DNA from: Arthrobacter globiformis NBRC 12137
GTDB taxonomy: Bacteria; Actinomycetota; Actinomycetes; Actinomycetales; Micrococcaceae
Assembly (NCBI RefSeq): GCF_000238915.1
Contig: NZ_BAEG01000073.1
Span: 124,001 to 188,000, forward strand
DNA length: 64,000 bases
Direction: 5' to 3'
In this document: positions 23,925-32,388 of the stretch, one piece after another
How the letters are laid out: every line of letters begins with the position of its first letter
Numbering within the stretch: position 1 is the first letter of the stretch
Notes under the pieces: model-generated
The model's database searches: none
What the model was told of the DNA's origin: nothing
What the model saw: only the letters and a program-made list of their open reading frames with translations
Translations under genes and position numbers: made by a program

Positions 23925-25448
23925 TCAGTCCTGGAAGTACTCGATCTTGGCGCCGATGGTGTTGAGCCGCTCGGCGAGGTCCTCGTAACCGCGCTCAATA
24001 ACGTAGATGTTGCGCAGCTCGGACACGCCGCGGGCCGCGAGCATGGCCAGCAGCAGGCAGGCAGCCGGACGCAGCGCGGGCGGGCAGCCCACCTCCGCGG
24101 CACGCCACCGGGTAGGGCCGTTGACGTAGATCCGGTGCGGGTCCAGCAGCTGCACCCGCGCGCCCAGCTTGTTCAGCTCCGTCAGGTAGATCGCGCGGTT
24201 CTCGTAGACCCAGTCGTGGATCATGGTCTGGCCCTCGGCGTTGCCGGCGATCACCGCGAAGAACGGCAGGTTGTCGATGTTCAGCCCGGGGAACGGCATC
24301 GGGTGGATCTTGTCCTCGGGCGCACGCAGTTCGGAGGGTTTGGTGGTCACGTCCACCAGCCGGGTGCGCCCGTTGCGGGCCATGTACTCGCCGGAGACCT
24401 CCAGCTGCTGGCCCATCTGCTCCAGCGTGGCCAGCTCGATTTCCATGAATTCGATGGGAACACGGCGGATGGTCACCTCGGAGTTGGTGACGACGCCGGC
24501 GGTGATCAGGCTCATCGCCTCAATGGGGTCTTCCGAGGGGAAGTACTCGATGTCGACGTCGATGGTCGGCTTGCCGGTGATCTTCAGCGTGGTGGTCCCG
24601 ACGCCGTCGATCTCCACTCCCAGCCGCTGCAGGTAGAAGCAGAGGTCCTGGACCATGTAGTTGGGGCTGGCGTTGCGGATGACCGTGGTGCCGCAGCGGT
24701 GGGCAGCCGCCATGATGGCGTTTTCAGTCACGGTGTCACCGCGTTCGGTCAGCACGAAGGAGCGGTCGAGATCGTCGGTCGGGGGTGCCTGCACGGAGTA
24801 GAAGCCCGAGCTGGCCTCCACGGAGAGACCGAACTGGCGGAGTGCCTGCATGTGCGGCTCCACGGTGCGGATGCCCAGATCGCAGCCGCCGGCGTAGGGC
24901 AGCCGGTATTCATCCGCCTCATCAAGCAGCGGGCCCAGGAGCATGATGACGCTGCGGGTCCGGCGCGCGGCCTCGACGTCCATGGACGCCAGGTCAAGGT
25001 CCGCGGGGCGGCGCAGGCGGAGGTCGTTGTCGTTGAGCCAGGTGCATTCGACGCCGATGCTGCTCAGGACCTCGACGATGCGGTTAACTTCCTCGATGCG
25101 GGCCAGCCGGCGCAGCGTCGTGGTGCCGCGGTTGATGAGGCTGGCGCACAGCAGGGCGACCCCGGCGTTCTTGCTGGTGTTGACGTCAACGGAGCCCGAA
25201 AGCGTCCGACCGCCTTCCACGCGGAGGTGTGTCATCTGTGGTTTGCCGAGCTGGACGATGCTGCGGCCGAAGATCGTCTCCAGGCGCTGGATCATTTTCA
25301 GGCTCAGGTTCTGCTTGCCCTGTTCCATGCGCGCCACGGCGCTCTGGCTGGTGCCAAGTTCCGCGGCCAGCTGGCCCTGGGTCCACCCCTTCTGGCCGCG
25401 GGCGTCGCGGAGCAGCAGGCCAACGTGTTCAGCGGTCTGTTGAGTCAT
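23925..25448 (-). CDS. XRE-type HTH fused to UDP-GlcNAc enolpyruvyl transferase (MurA-like)
   Basis: A 507-residue fusion. Residues about 8-65 are an XRE/Cro helix-turn-helix (RDARGQKGWTQGQLAAELG, then TSQSAVARMEQGKQ). Residues 73-507 are a full EPSP-synthase-fold MurA, which transfers enolpyruvate from PEP to UDP-N-acetylglucosamine in the first committed peptidoglycan step. Lys93-Asn94 (TSKNAG) and Cys189 in AGGCDLGIRTVEPH (the fosfomycin-target loop) are conserved, so activity is plausible. MurA alone is about 420 residues. The ATG at 25448 lies 7 nt after TATATT, so it is likely leaderless. The HTH suggests that the enzyme itself binds DNA, perhaps its own promoter; an inverted repeat lies 77 bp upstream. 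Confidence 0.92.
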   Translation of the reverse strand: MTQQTAEHVGLLLRDARGQKGWTQGQLAAELGTSQSAVARMEQGKQNLSLKMIQRLETIFGRSIVQLGKPQMTHLRVEGGRTLSGSVDVNTSKNAGVALLCASLINRGTTTLRRLARIEEVNRIVEVLSSIGVECTWLNDNDLRLRRPADLDLASMDVEAARRTRSVIMLLGPLLDEADEYRLPYAGGCDLGIRTVEPHMQALRQFGLSVEASSGFYSVQAPPTDDLDRSFVLTERGDTVTENAIMAAAHRCGTTVIRNASPNYMVQDLCFYLQRLGVEIDGVGTTTLKITGKPTIDVDIEYFPSEDPIEAMSLITAGVVTNSEVTIRRVPIEFMEIELATLEQMGQQLEVSGEYMARNGRTRLVDVTTKPSELRAPEDKIHPMPFPGLNIDNLPFFAVIAGNAEGQTMIHDWVYENRAIYLTELNKLGARVQLLDPHRIYVNGPTRWRAAEVGCPPALRPAACLLLAMLAARGVSELRNIYVIERGYEDLAERLNTIGAKIEYFQD

Positions 25449-25524
25449 GGACAAAAATATATCAGGTATGAGTTATTTAGTCGCCATAGATGGGGATATC
25501 TCCCGGGGAGGGTCGTTGATATAC

Positions 25525-25553
25525 CCGTTACATGCATAAACTTACGGTAACGG
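25525..25553. promoter_or_regulatory. Inverted repeat upstream of the XRE-MurA gene
   Basis: CCGTTAC and GTAACGG are perfect 7-bp arms with a 15-bp spacer in the divergent region between the XRE-MurA gene and the secreted DUF1906 gene. It is a candidate site for the HTH of the former, but short repeats of this sort also arise by chance. Confidence 0.3.
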
Positions 25554-25688
25554 TCCGGAGGGGTGTGACAGAATCCGTGGAGGCGCCCCACGGCCTCGTC
25601 AAGCGTCCTGCGCCCGCCTTGACCTCGGCGCGTATCCGGGAGCAAGCTAGCGGTACCTGCTGCGGCCATAAGGGAACGGGAGGCCGCC

Positions 25689-26684
25689 GTGTCCATTTTC
25701 AGCTCCGCTGTGCTGACCAGGAGGCGCCCGGCCGGGCGCCGGGCTTCAGCGCTGCTGTCGTTCATGATCGCCACCGCCGTGGGTTTTGTTCCGGGACCGC
25801 GGCTCGACGACGGCGCGCCGCCGGCCCCCGAATCGACCGTCACCGAGGCCTCGCCCCGGGCTTCCGCCGCTCCCACGGGCGACGCGCAGGCGCAACCGCC
25901 CGCGTCCCGGCCATCCCCGCAGCCGGCACGGTCCGCTTCCGCCCTGCCTGGCGACGAAGCCCCTGGCGACGCCGAAACAGGCAACGAAACCCTGCTGGGC
26001 AACGACGTCTCCTGGCCGCAGTGCAGCGGCGACCTGCCTGAGGGCCCTGCGTTCGCGATTGTCGGGGTCAACAACGGTCTGGCGAACACTACCAACCCGT
26101 GCCTCCACCAGCAGCTTGACTGGGCGGATGACTCGGCCGGCGGGACCGGCCAGCCGCGGTTGGCGCTCTACGTGAACACGGCCAACCCGGGGCTGCGCGG
26201 CTCCTGGTGGCCGACGAACAACGAGTACGGCGGCGAAGTCGTGGCCAACCCGTACGGCACCTGCCAGGGGCAGGACGACGCGGCATGTGCCTACATGTAC
26301 GGGTACGCCAAGGCCTTCGACGACGCCTACCTCCGCACCATTTCCGAGCCCGGGACGTACCTCTGGTGGCTGGACGTGGAGACGGGCAACAGCTGGTCAG
26401 GCGACAGGAACGCGAACCGGGCGGACCTCGAAGGCATGGCCGACTTTTTCCACAGCATCGGCGCCAGGGTGGGCATCTACTCCTCTGCCCGGCAGTGGGG
26501 GCAGATCGTGGGCGAAGTGGGATCGGCCAGCAGCCTCTACTCCCTGCCAAGCTGGCTAGCCGGGGCGCGCACCGCCGGCGGGGCCGCCAGCATGTGTTCT
26601 GCGGCGCCCCTCACCGCCGGTGGCAGGGTGGTCCTCACCCAGTTCGTGGCCGACGGCTTCGACCACGACCACTCCTGCATCTGA
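25689..26684 (+). CDS. Secreted DUF1906/GH25-like glycoside hydrolase-fold protein
   Basis: A 331-residue exported protein. An N-terminal basic-hydrophobic stretch (RRASALLSFMIATAVGF, about 18-34) looks like a signal peptide. A Pro/Ala/Ser-rich linker (38-95) leads to a domain beginning LLGNDVSWPQC. GNDVSWPQC, LYVNTANPGLRGSWWP, LWWLDVETG and VGIYSSARQWGQI are the blocks of the DUF1906 / glycoside-hydrolase-like TIM-barrel seen in actinobacterial secreted proteins, related to GH25 lysozymes. The DVET acidic pair could be catalytic. Cysteines suggest disulfides. A GGGAGG ribosome site precedes the GTG start. A cell-wall hydrolase role is plausible but unproven. Confidence 0.85.
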   Translation: MSIFSSAVLTRRRPAGRRASALLSFMIATAVGFVPGPRLDDGAPPAPESTVTEASPRASAAPTGDAQAQPPASRPSPQPARSASALPGDEAPGDAETGNETLLGNDVSWPQCSGDLPEGPAFAIVGVNNGLANTTNPCLHQQLDWADDSAGGTGQPRLALYVNTANPGLRGSWWPTNNEYGGEVVANPYGTCQGQDDAACAYMYGYAKAFDDAYLRTISEPGTYLWWLDVETGNSWSGDRNANRADLEGMADFFHSIGARVGIYSSARQWGQIVGEVGSASSLYSLPSWLAGARTAGGAASMCSAAPLTAGGRVVLTQFVADGFDHDHSCI

Positions 26685-26693
26685 GGCCGGCCG

Positions 26694-26736
26694 GGAACAT
26701 TAGATCCGGAACATTGGACCCGCGCACATTAGACTC
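26694..26736 (+). repeat. Three tandem promoter-like repeats before the GNAT gene
   Basis: Units of 14-15 bp, GGAACATTAGATCC, GGAACATTGGACCC and GCGCACATTAGACTC, follow one another between the DUF1906 and GNAT genes. The third provides the TAGACT -10 hexamer 7 nt before the GNAT ATG. The block looks like a duplicated -10 region. Confidence 0.5.
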
Positions 26737-26742
26737 GGCGCC

Positions 26743-27237
26743 ATGAATCACACCTGCAGTGTCCGCCAGGCCGCACCCGAAGACGCTGAGGCCCTGGCTC
26801 GGCTCCACCTGGAATGCTGGCGCGAAACGTATGCCCGCCTGCTTTCACCGGGCTTTATGGCCAGGCAGGGCGTGAAAGGGCGGCTGGCCATGTGGCGGCA
26901 ACTCCTGGCCGGACCGCACGCGGGCCGCCATTACGTAGCGGTCGACGGCGGGACGCTGGTGGGGTTTGCCGGTTCATTTCCGCCCGAGGACGGGGTGCGG
27001 GAGCAGACCGAACTCTGGGGCATCTATCTCCTCGCCTCCCACCATGGCAGGGGCCTGGGCCAGGAACTGCTCGATGCCGCGATCGGGAAGGAAACGGCCG
27101 CGCTGTGGGTGGCCGAGGACAACCCGCGCGCCCAGGCCTTCTACCGGCGCAACGGCTTCGTCTTCACCGGGGCCAGGGACACGATCGAGGAATGGGAAGG
27201 GCTGCCCGAGGTCCGGATGGCGCGGCCTGCGGGCTAG
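26743..27237 (+). CDS. GNAT-family N-acetyltransferase
   Basis: A 164-residue GNAT acetyltransferase. LHLECWRETYARLLSPGFM (about 22-40) is the usual N-terminal helix pair. GIYLLASHHGRGLGQELLDA contains the acetyl-CoA pyrophosphate-binding R/Q-x-x-G-x-G loop as HHGRGLG. NPRAQAFYRRNGFVFTG is motif B with the conserved FYxxxGF. Such enzymes acetylate amines on small molecules or proteins; substrate cannot be told. The start is 7 nt after TAGACT (leaderless). Its stop overlaps the convergent ykoC stop by 4 bp. Confidence 0.93.
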   Translation: MNHTCSVRQAAPEDAEALARLHLECWRETYARLLSPGFMARQGVKGRLAMWRQLLAGPHAGRHYVAVDGGTLVGFAGSFPPEDGVREQTELWGIYLLASHHGRGLGQELLDAAIGKETAALWVAEDNPRAQAFYRRNGFVFTGARDTIEEWEGLPEVRMARPAG

Positions 27238-28037
27238 GAGCCCTCAAGCCACACCATGTTCCACGTACCGGCCCACAGCGCGGCGGCCACCGCACCGACG
27301 GCAATCAGCACTCCGCCGAGCACCACCCAGACGTCCAGCACACTGAAGGTGGACACGCGCGCCCAGGTCCGGCTGGCCCCGCCGAATCCGCGGGCCTCCA
27401 TGGTCACGGCAAGCCGGGTGGCGCGTCGGATGGCCTGGACCAGGAGACCGAAGCTCTGCCCGAGGGTGGCCCGCATCCGCTGCCACGGGTTGCCGCGCGA
27501 TCCGACGCCGCGGGCGCGCCGGGCCATGCCGATGGTCTGCCATTCCTCGGCCATCAGCCCGACCAGCCGCATCGCGGCCAGGGTCCCCAACACAAAACGA
27601 TGCGGAAGCCGCGCCTTCTGGGCGAGGGCGTCCGCCAGGTCCGTGGGATCGGTGCAGCTCATCAGCAGCACCGCAGGCAGGGCGATGGCCAGGCCCCGCA
27701 GCAGAAAACCCAGCCCCAGCTGAAGGGAACCGTCGCTCATGGACCAAAGTCCGACGTCGAGCAGTATCCTTCCGCTGTCCGGCGCCAGGATGGAGGTGCT
27801 CCAGCCGCCCACAGCGGCAGCCAGGATCAGCGGCCACCCGCGCTGCCACAGCAGCGAAAACGTCAACCCGGCCAGCGGAAAGACCAGCAGCTCGCACGCG
27901 AGCGCCACCGAGGCGGACATCCAGTCGATGGACAGCGCCAGCACCAGGGTGATCAGGAAGACCGCGGCGAATTTGGCCAGTGGATTGGCGCGTGTCAGCA
28001 CTGCCCGGTTTCCGGTGAGTGTCAGTGCTTCCCTCAT
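27234..28037 (-). CDS. ykoC: ECF transporter transmembrane component (EcfT/YkoC)
   Basis: A 267-residue EcfT family membrane protein (CbiQ/YkoC type) with about five hydrophobic segments. The two short ARG-type coupling motifs that contact the ATPases are visible: RARGVGSRGNPW (about residue 180) and EARGFGGASRTWARV (about 225). It is the third gene behind the TPP riboswitch; its ATG overlaps the ATPase stop by 4 bp. Together with YkoE (substrate capture) and YkoD (ATPase) it would import hydroxymethylpyrimidine or another thiamine precursor. Assignment rests on family plus operon. Confidence 0.9.
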   Translation of the reverse strand: MREALTLTGNRAVLTRANPLAKFAAVFLITLVLALSIDWMSASVALACELLVFPLAGLTFSLLWQRGWPLILAAAVGGWSTSILAPDSGRILLDVGLWSMSDGSLQLGLGFLLRGLAIALPAVLLMSCTDPTDLADALAQKARLPHRFVLGTLAAMRLVGLMAEEWQTIGMARRARGVGSRGNPWQRMRATLGQSFGLLVQAIRRATRLAVTMEARGFGGASRTWARVSTFSVLDVWVVLGGVLIAVGAVAAALWAGTWNMVWLEGS

Positions 28038-29695
28038 GTCGCAGCCTGTTCTGACGTTGGTTCGGCTTCTGAAGTGGGCACAATGAGCCCGGGCTCCACT
28101 GGTCTCGGCTCGGGCCGTCCGCCGGAGCCCAGCCGCAGCTCGGTGCCGCCGAGCACATGCGTGAACTCCTCGTCGTGCGTGACGGACACGACCGCCGTGC
28201 CGGCGTCGAGCAGCTCAGAAAGGAACGAGGCAAGCTCCGCCCAGGTGTTGGCATCCTGGCCGAAGGTTGGCTCGTCCAGGACCAGCACCTGCGGGTGGGC
28301 GGCCAGGACAGTGGCCACGGACAGCCGGCGTTTCTCCCCGCCGGACAGCGTGTACGGGTTGGCGTCCACGAGATGCGTGAGGCGAAGGCGCTCCAGCAGC
28401 TCGTCAACGCGGTCCTCGCCGCGGCCCAGATGGCGCGGCCCGAACTGCAGCTCGTCCAGGACGCGGCCGGTGACGAACTGGTGCTCGGGTTCCTGGAACA
28501 CCGTGCCGATCCGGGCGATCAGCTGCTCGGCCCTCCACTTGAAAGGGTCAATTCCGGCTCCGCCACTCAACTCAACAGTCGCGGAGACCTTGCCGTCCAC
28601 CGGAGGCAGCAGCCCGGCGAGCGTCAGCGCAAAGGTGGACTTGCCGGCGCCGTTGGGACCCGTGACGGTCAGCGCCTCCCCCGCCCGGACCTGCGCCGTG
28701 ACGTCCCGCAGTACGGGCTCGGGCGGTACGGAGCGGAAGCCGCGGCGCCGGGGCCGTTCCCGCGACACCGCGAGCTTTTCGGCGGCGAGCAGCAGCTGGC
28801 CGCCGTCAATGCCAGGGACAGCCAGGCGGCGCCGGGTTTCGGGGACGTAGCCCGGGACCCAGACGCCGGCGGCGGTAAGCATCCCGCGGGCCTGCTCGAG
28901 GACCTCGTCCGGCGTCCCGTCGATCAGCACCGCACCGTTCGCTGCGGACCCCGGCTGCAGGACCACGATGCGGTCCACCAGATCTTTCCAGGCCGCGACC
29001 CGGTGCTCCACCACCACCAGGGTGGCCCCGGTCTTGTCGAGGCAGCGGCCCACGGCGTCCCGGACCTCCAGGACGCCGGCCGGGTCGAGGTTCGCGGTCG
29101 GCTCGTCCAGCAGGATGAGCCCCGGACGCATCGCCAGGATGCCGGCGAGCGCCAGGCGCTGCTTCTGGCCGCCGGACAGGGCCGACGTCGGGTGGTTCAG
29201 CGGCAGGTGCGACAGTCCGACGTCGTCCAACGCCTCGTGCACGCGGCGCCAGATCTCGTCGCGGGGCACGGAGAGGTTCTCGGCGCCGAAGGCGACGTCG
29301 TCGCCCAGGCGGGAGAGCACCACCTGGGTTTCCGGGTCCTGCTGCATGAGTCCGGCACGGCCCCGTTGCGCGCGCGGCGGCGCACCGTCGATGAGCAGCT
29401 CGCCGCTCTCATCCGGGTCGTCGCGGTCCGCTGCCCCGGTGTCAAGGGTCCCGGCGTCCAGGGTCCCGTGCACGGTACTGCTGCCCGCGTCGCTGTCCCC
29501 CAGCACGCCGGCCAGGGCGTGGAGCAGCGTGGACTTGCCTGCCCCGGAAGGGCCCAGCAGCAGGACGCGTTCGCCGGGGCGGATGTCCAGGTCCAGGGCG
29601 TGGACGGCAGGCTTGGTGCGGCCGGCGTGGCGCCAGCCCCACCCGCGGGCGTGTACCGCGGCGGGGCGGACCGCGCCGTCGTGTTGTCCGGGCAT
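28034..29695 (-). CDS. ykoD: ECF transporter ATPase with two ABC domains (YkoD)
   Basis: A 553-residue cytoplasmic protein with two ABC ATPase domains in one chain, as in Bacillus YkoD. The first Walker A is GPSGAGKSTLLHALAG with signature LSGGQKQRLALAG; the second is GPNGAGKSTFALTLAG with LSGGEKRRLSVAT and Walker B VLVLDEPT. It powers the ECF importer. The ATG shares a base with the ykoE stop (TAATG), implying coupled translation. Frames further upstream lack ribosome sites. An insertion of about 25 residues after the first Walker A (a DAGS/DTGAADRDD-rich stretch near residue 65) is probably a surface loop. Confidence 0.93.
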   Translation of the reverse strand: MPGQHDGAVRPAAVHARGWGWRHAGRTKPAVHALDLDIRPGERVLLLGPSGAGKSTLLHALAGVLGDSDAGSSTVHGTLDAGTLDTGAADRDDPDESGELLIDGAPPRAQRGRAGLMQQDPETQVVLSRLGDDVAFGAENLSVPRDEIWRRVHEALDDVGLSHLPLNHPTSALSGGQKQRLALAGILAMRPGLILLDEPTANLDPAGVLEVRDAVGRCLDKTGATLVVVEHRVAAWKDLVDRIVVLQPGSAANGAVLIDGTPDEVLEQARGMLTAAGVWVPGYVPETRRRLAVPGIDGGQLLLAAEKLAVSRERPRRRGFRSVPPEPVLRDVTAQVRAGEALTVTGPNGAGKSTFALTLAGLLPPVDGKVSATVELSGGAGIDPFKWRAEQLIARIGTVFQEPEHQFVTGRVLDELQFGPRHLGRGEDRVDELLERLRLTHLVDANPYTLSGGEKRRLSVATVLAAHPQVLVLDEPTFGQDANTWAELASFLSELLDAGTAVVSVTHDEEFTHVLGGTELRLGSGGRPEPRPVEPGLIVPTSEAEPTSEQAAT

Positions 29696-30315
29696 TAGGA
29701 GAAGACGGGCTCCGTGGCTGCCTTGCGGGAGGCGAAGGAGCTCAGCACGCCGGTCCTGGCCAGGCCCCGGGTGGCGATCCAGGACAGGGCACCGGCGATG
29801 ACTGCGCCAGAGATGGCGCAGAACACGATGTACGCGAACTTGTCTCCTGCGGCGTAGGCGATGTTCCAGCCCCACGGTGCGAAGGAGTCGTTGAGGCCGC
29901 AGAACAGCCCGGCACCGGCGCCTGCCAGCAGCGATGCGGGGAGGTTGAACTTCCGGTACACCAGGGCGGCGAACACGAGCTCCGCGCCCAGGCCCTGCAG
30001 GACGCCGGAGATCAGCACCGTGGTGCCGTACTGCGAGCCCATGAGAAGTTCACCCGTGGCTGCCACCGTTTCGCAGAACAGGGCCGCGCCGGGCTTGCGG
30101 ATAATGAGCATGCCCAGGACCGCCGGAATCATCCAGCCGCCGGCGTACAGGCCGGTCAGCGGCGGGTAGACGGCGTTGATGGGGGTGGAGATGAGGTTGG
30201 CCCCCTGGGACCAGGCCCAGAAGATCACGCCGCCGGCAACGGCGATCAGTGCTGCCACGACGATGTCGGCCACGCGCCAGTTGTAACTGGTTTTCTTGAT
30301 TGCTGCAGTTGTCAT
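29695..30315 (-). CDS. ykoE: ECF substrate-binding component YkoE (thiamine precursor)
   Basis: A 206-residue membrane protein of the YkoE S-component family, with five to six hydrophobic segments. WRVADIVVAALIAVAGGVIF, PLTGLYAGGWMIPAVLG and ETVAATGELLMGSQYGTTVL are family blocks. YkoE captures hydroxymethylpyrimidine/thiamine-related compounds for an ECF importer. It directly follows a TPP riboswitch, which independently supports the thiamine assignment. The start at ATG 30315 has AGGAGGACC just upstream; the longer upstream frame would run into the riboswitch. Its stop overlaps the ykoD start by 1 nt. Confidence 0.93.
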   Translation of the reverse strand: MTTAAIKKTSYNWRVADIVVAALIAVAGGVIFWAWSQGANLISTPINAVYPPLTGLYAGGWMIPAVLGMLIIRKPGAALFCETVAATGELLMGSQYGTTVLISGVLQGLGAELVFAALVYRKFNLPASLLAGAGAGLFCGLNDSFAPWGWNIAYAAGDKFAYIVFCAISGAVIAGALSWIATRGLARTGVLSSFASRKAATEPVFS

Positions 30316-30395
30316 GATGGTCCTCCTGAGGAACAGGAGGGGAAAGCGTTCCCCCGGCTGCCGGTGGCTGGGCCACCTGCTGCCGGGCACTTTGA

Positions 30396-30525
30396 GAACT
30401 CGACTCCCTTACGCCGGTACTAGCCGGATCAGGTTCGAGGGTCTGCGGCGGTCCGCACTCTCAGCGCCCATCCGCGGTTGCGCTGGCAGTTGCCTTTGCA
30501 TCCCGACGGCGGCGCTCCCCTGTCG
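30396..30525 (-). promoter_or_regulatory. TPP (thiamine pyrophosphate) riboswitch
   Basis: On the minus strand the leader contains ACAGGGGAGC, GCGCTGAGAGTGCGG, ACCCTCGAACCTGATCCGG and TACCGGCGTAAGGGAGTCG, i.e. the complete THI-box core (CUGAGA, ACCUGAUC, and the closing GGGGAGC/AAGGGA helix). It lies 80 bp before ykoE and should shut the transporter down when thiamine pyrophosphate is plentiful. The variable arm (about 30485-30510) is G+C-rich, as usual. Confidence 0.95.
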
Positions 30526-30650
30526 TGATAAATCTGCCCTTGTGGGCCGGTCCAGTTTACACCTCGGCGGTCCCGGAATCCCGGGGCCGTTGTCACAATG
30601 CCGGAGTTTTCCTGCGCCGTCGGGACAGCTGTCCGGAGTACATTGGGGCC

Positions 30651-31202
30651 ATGACGCTACAGGACTCCGGCAGCACTGCCCTGCCCGCCTTTGACCCCGA
30701 TGCCTCCGAGGAACAGCCGGCGGGATCCCTGGAAGCCCTGATCGGTCAGATCGAGGGTGAAATCGCCGAACTGCAGTTCCCGAGGTTCAGCAAGGACGAT
30801 GCACTGGCGCTAGGCCTGGAACTGGTGGAACGCGGCAAGGAGGACAACCTGCCCATTGCCATCGACATCACCAAAGGCGAACAGGTCCTCTTCCACGTTG
30901 CGCTCGAGGGAGCCACTCCGGACAACGAGGGCTGGGTGCGGGCCAAGCAGCGGACTGCCGTGCGCTATGAGGAGCCCTCACTGCTGGTGGGCCTGCGCGG
31001 CAGGGCCGGCGGGGGACGGATCGAGGACAACGCCTGGTTCGACCAGTCCATTTACGCTGCCCACGGCGGAGCCTTCCCGATCTATGTGCGGGACGTGGGA
31101 GCGGTGGCCGTGGTCACGGTGTCCGGGCTGCCGCAGAAGGCGGACCACGACCTTGTGGTGCAGGCGTTGCGGGAAATCCACCGGGCCATGCGGCTAGGCT
31201 AG
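30651..31202 (+). CDS. UPF0303 / heme-degrading-domain-like protein
   Basis: A 183-residue cytoplasmic protein. From residue 26 on, LIGQIEGEIAELQFPRFSKD, ALGLELVERGKEDNLPIAID, WVRAKQRTAVRYEEPSLLVG and FPIYVRDVGAVAVVTVSGLP match the UPF0303 family (DUF336/HbpS-GlcG fold), whose yeast member is YBR137W. Databases often label these 'heme-degrading domain', but enzymatic proof is thin. I prefer ATG 30651, which is 6 nt after TACATT (leaderless pattern); an in-frame ATG at 30525 would lie inside the TPP riboswitch of the opposite strand. No clear functional partner nearby. Confidence 0.85.
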   Translation: MTLQDSGSTALPAFDPDASEEQPAGSLEALIGQIEGEIAELQFPRFSKDDALALGLELVERGKEDNLPIAIDITKGEQVLFHVALEGATPDNEGWVRAKQRTAVRYEEPSLLVGLRGRAGGGRIEDNAWFDQSIYAAHGGAFPIYVRDVGAVAVVTVSGLPQKADHDLVVQALREIHRAMRLG

Positions 31203-31259
31203 CGCTTCATGCGGATAGGGTAGGAAAAGACCAGTGTTCATCACGCGAGGAGTTCCGCA

Positions 31260-31523
31260 ATGAGTTTCTTCATCAAGCTGCTTGGCACCGGCATCAGCCT
31301 GCTGGCAGGGTTCGCCGGCACCAAGGCCGTCGATACCATCTGGGAAAAGGTCACGGGCCGGAAGCCCCCCAAGGGCGACAAGGACGATGTCCCCACCACG
31401 CTGCGCACAGCCCTGACGTTCGCCCTCGTCTCCGCTTCCGTGAGCGCAGTGATCCAGGTGCTGGCCAACCGCGGCACCCAGCGGGCCATCACCCGCTTCG
31501 CCAAGACGCAGGACATCGTCTAA
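31260..31523 (+). CDS. DUF4235 small membrane protein
   Basis: An 87-residue protein matching DUF4235. An N-terminal hydrophobic helix (FIKLLGTGISLLAGFAGTKA, residues 4-23) is followed by the typical VDTIWEKVTGRKPP segment. A polar loop leads to a second helix, LRTALTFALVSASVSAVIQV (48-67). It is probably a small inner-membrane protein with two helices, of unknown role and common in actinobacteria. GAGGAG precedes the ATG, and a TAGGGT hexamer about 45 bp upstream could be its promoter. Confidence 0.88.
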   Translation: MSFFIKLLGTGISLLAGFAGTKAVDTIWEKVTGRKPPKGDKDDVPTTLRTALTFALVSASVSAVIQVLANRGTQRAITRFAKTQDIV

Positions 31524-31670
31524 TACCGGGCTTCATCCCGGCCCTTCAGCCCCCCAACATAGGGTGAGTCTGTTTCGGCCGGTTCGGCATTCTGCCGGGT
31601 TTCTCCAAGCCCGGCATGCCAATCTGCACATATTCTGAACCCGGCAGTGCTGATGACCTCGGCCGGGCTC

Positions 31671-31715
31671 AAAACAGCCGGACCCGGCACCGCAGACCTG
31701 CGGTGCCGGGTCCGG
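31671..31715 (-). terminator. Terminator of the mrp operon
   Basis: Perfect 18-bp arms (31678-31695 and 31698-31715) with a 2-nt tip adjoin the mrpG stop. Read on the minus strand, the stem is followed by CTGTTTTGAG. This is a strong intrinsic terminator for the Mrp operon and probably also stops DUF4235 transcription from the other side. The remaining 150 bp of the gap show nothing else. Confidence 0.85.
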
Positions 31716-32120
31716 TCACATCCCGCCGTCGTTCTCCTCCGAGTCCCGGGCCGCCTTGGCGGCCTTCACCACCACGGCCTCCAGCTCATCTGTGCTGAGC
31801 AGCTCCTTGTGGAGGTGCTTGGTGCGGTAGCCGGCGCGGCCCACCATGTGGGCCGAGACCGGCACGGTGAGCAGCTGGAAGATCCAGGCCACGAGCAGAA
31901 CCGGCCACACCCACCAGGTGCGCAACTGCAGCCCCACCGCCGCCAGCAGCAGGAACAGTCCGAGCACCTGGGGCTTGGTGGCGGCGTGCATGCGGCTCAT
32001 CAGGTCCGGGAAGCGCAGCAGGCCGATGGCGGCGGCGAGGGACATCAGAGCGCCCACCACCATGAAGACGGCCGACACAGCATCGATCAGGGTATCCACG
32101 GCGTTCGGTTCAGGGCTCAT
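31716..32120 (-). CDS. mrpG: Mrp Na+/H+ antiporter subunit G
   Basis: A 134-residue membrane subunit, last gene of the Mrp operon. Three hydrophobic helices (about 12-35, 43-62, 68-90) carry the PhaG/MnhG family pattern AIGLLRFPDLMSRMHAATKPQ, where RFPD..R.HAATK is the hallmark. A charged cytoplasmic tail of about 40 residues ends the protein. The Mrp complex exchanges cytoplasmic Na+ for external H+ and supports alkali and salt tolerance. Its ATG lies inside the end of mrpF (11-bp overlap). Confidence 0.94.
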   Translation of the reverse strand: MSPEPNAVDTLIDAVSAVFMVVGALMSLAAAIGLLRFPDLMSRMHAATKPQVLGLFLLLAAVGLQLRTWWVWPVLLVAWIFQLLTVPVSAHMVGRAGYRTKHLHKELLSTDELEAVVVKAAKAARDSEENDGGM

Positions 32121-32388
32121 TGGGCTGCTCCCGCCTGTCGGCCACGAAGCGTGCCACCGTCACTGAGCCGATGAATCCGATAACGGACACGGCCACCACC
32201 AGCATCAGGTTGTTCAGGTGCCGGTTCACTGCCATGTCGATGCACAGCGCGGCCCCGAGGATGGCAAGCAGCACGTCGGCCGCGAGGACCCGGTCCAGCA
32301 GGGACGGCCCGCGGGCGATGCGGATGATCGCACCCGCGGCGGCGAGGGCCAGCGCAACAGCCGTGACGGTGAGGACCAGCTCCATCAT
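32110..32388 (-). CDS. mrpF: Mrp Na+/H+ antiporter subunit F
   Basis: A 92-residue hydrophobic subunit with three helices. RIARGPSLLDRVLAADVLLA is the signature of MrpF/MnhF/PhaF, where GPsxxDRvxAaD is conserved and may take part in ion translocation. Its ATG overlaps the mrpE stop by 4 bp, and mrpG starts before it ends, giving strictly coupled translation and stoichiometric assembly. Confidence 0.94.
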   Translation of the reverse strand: MMELVLTVTAVALALAAAGAIIRIARGPSLLDRVLAADVLLAILGAALCIDMAVNRHLNNLMLVVAVSVIGFIGSVTVARFVADRREQPNEP

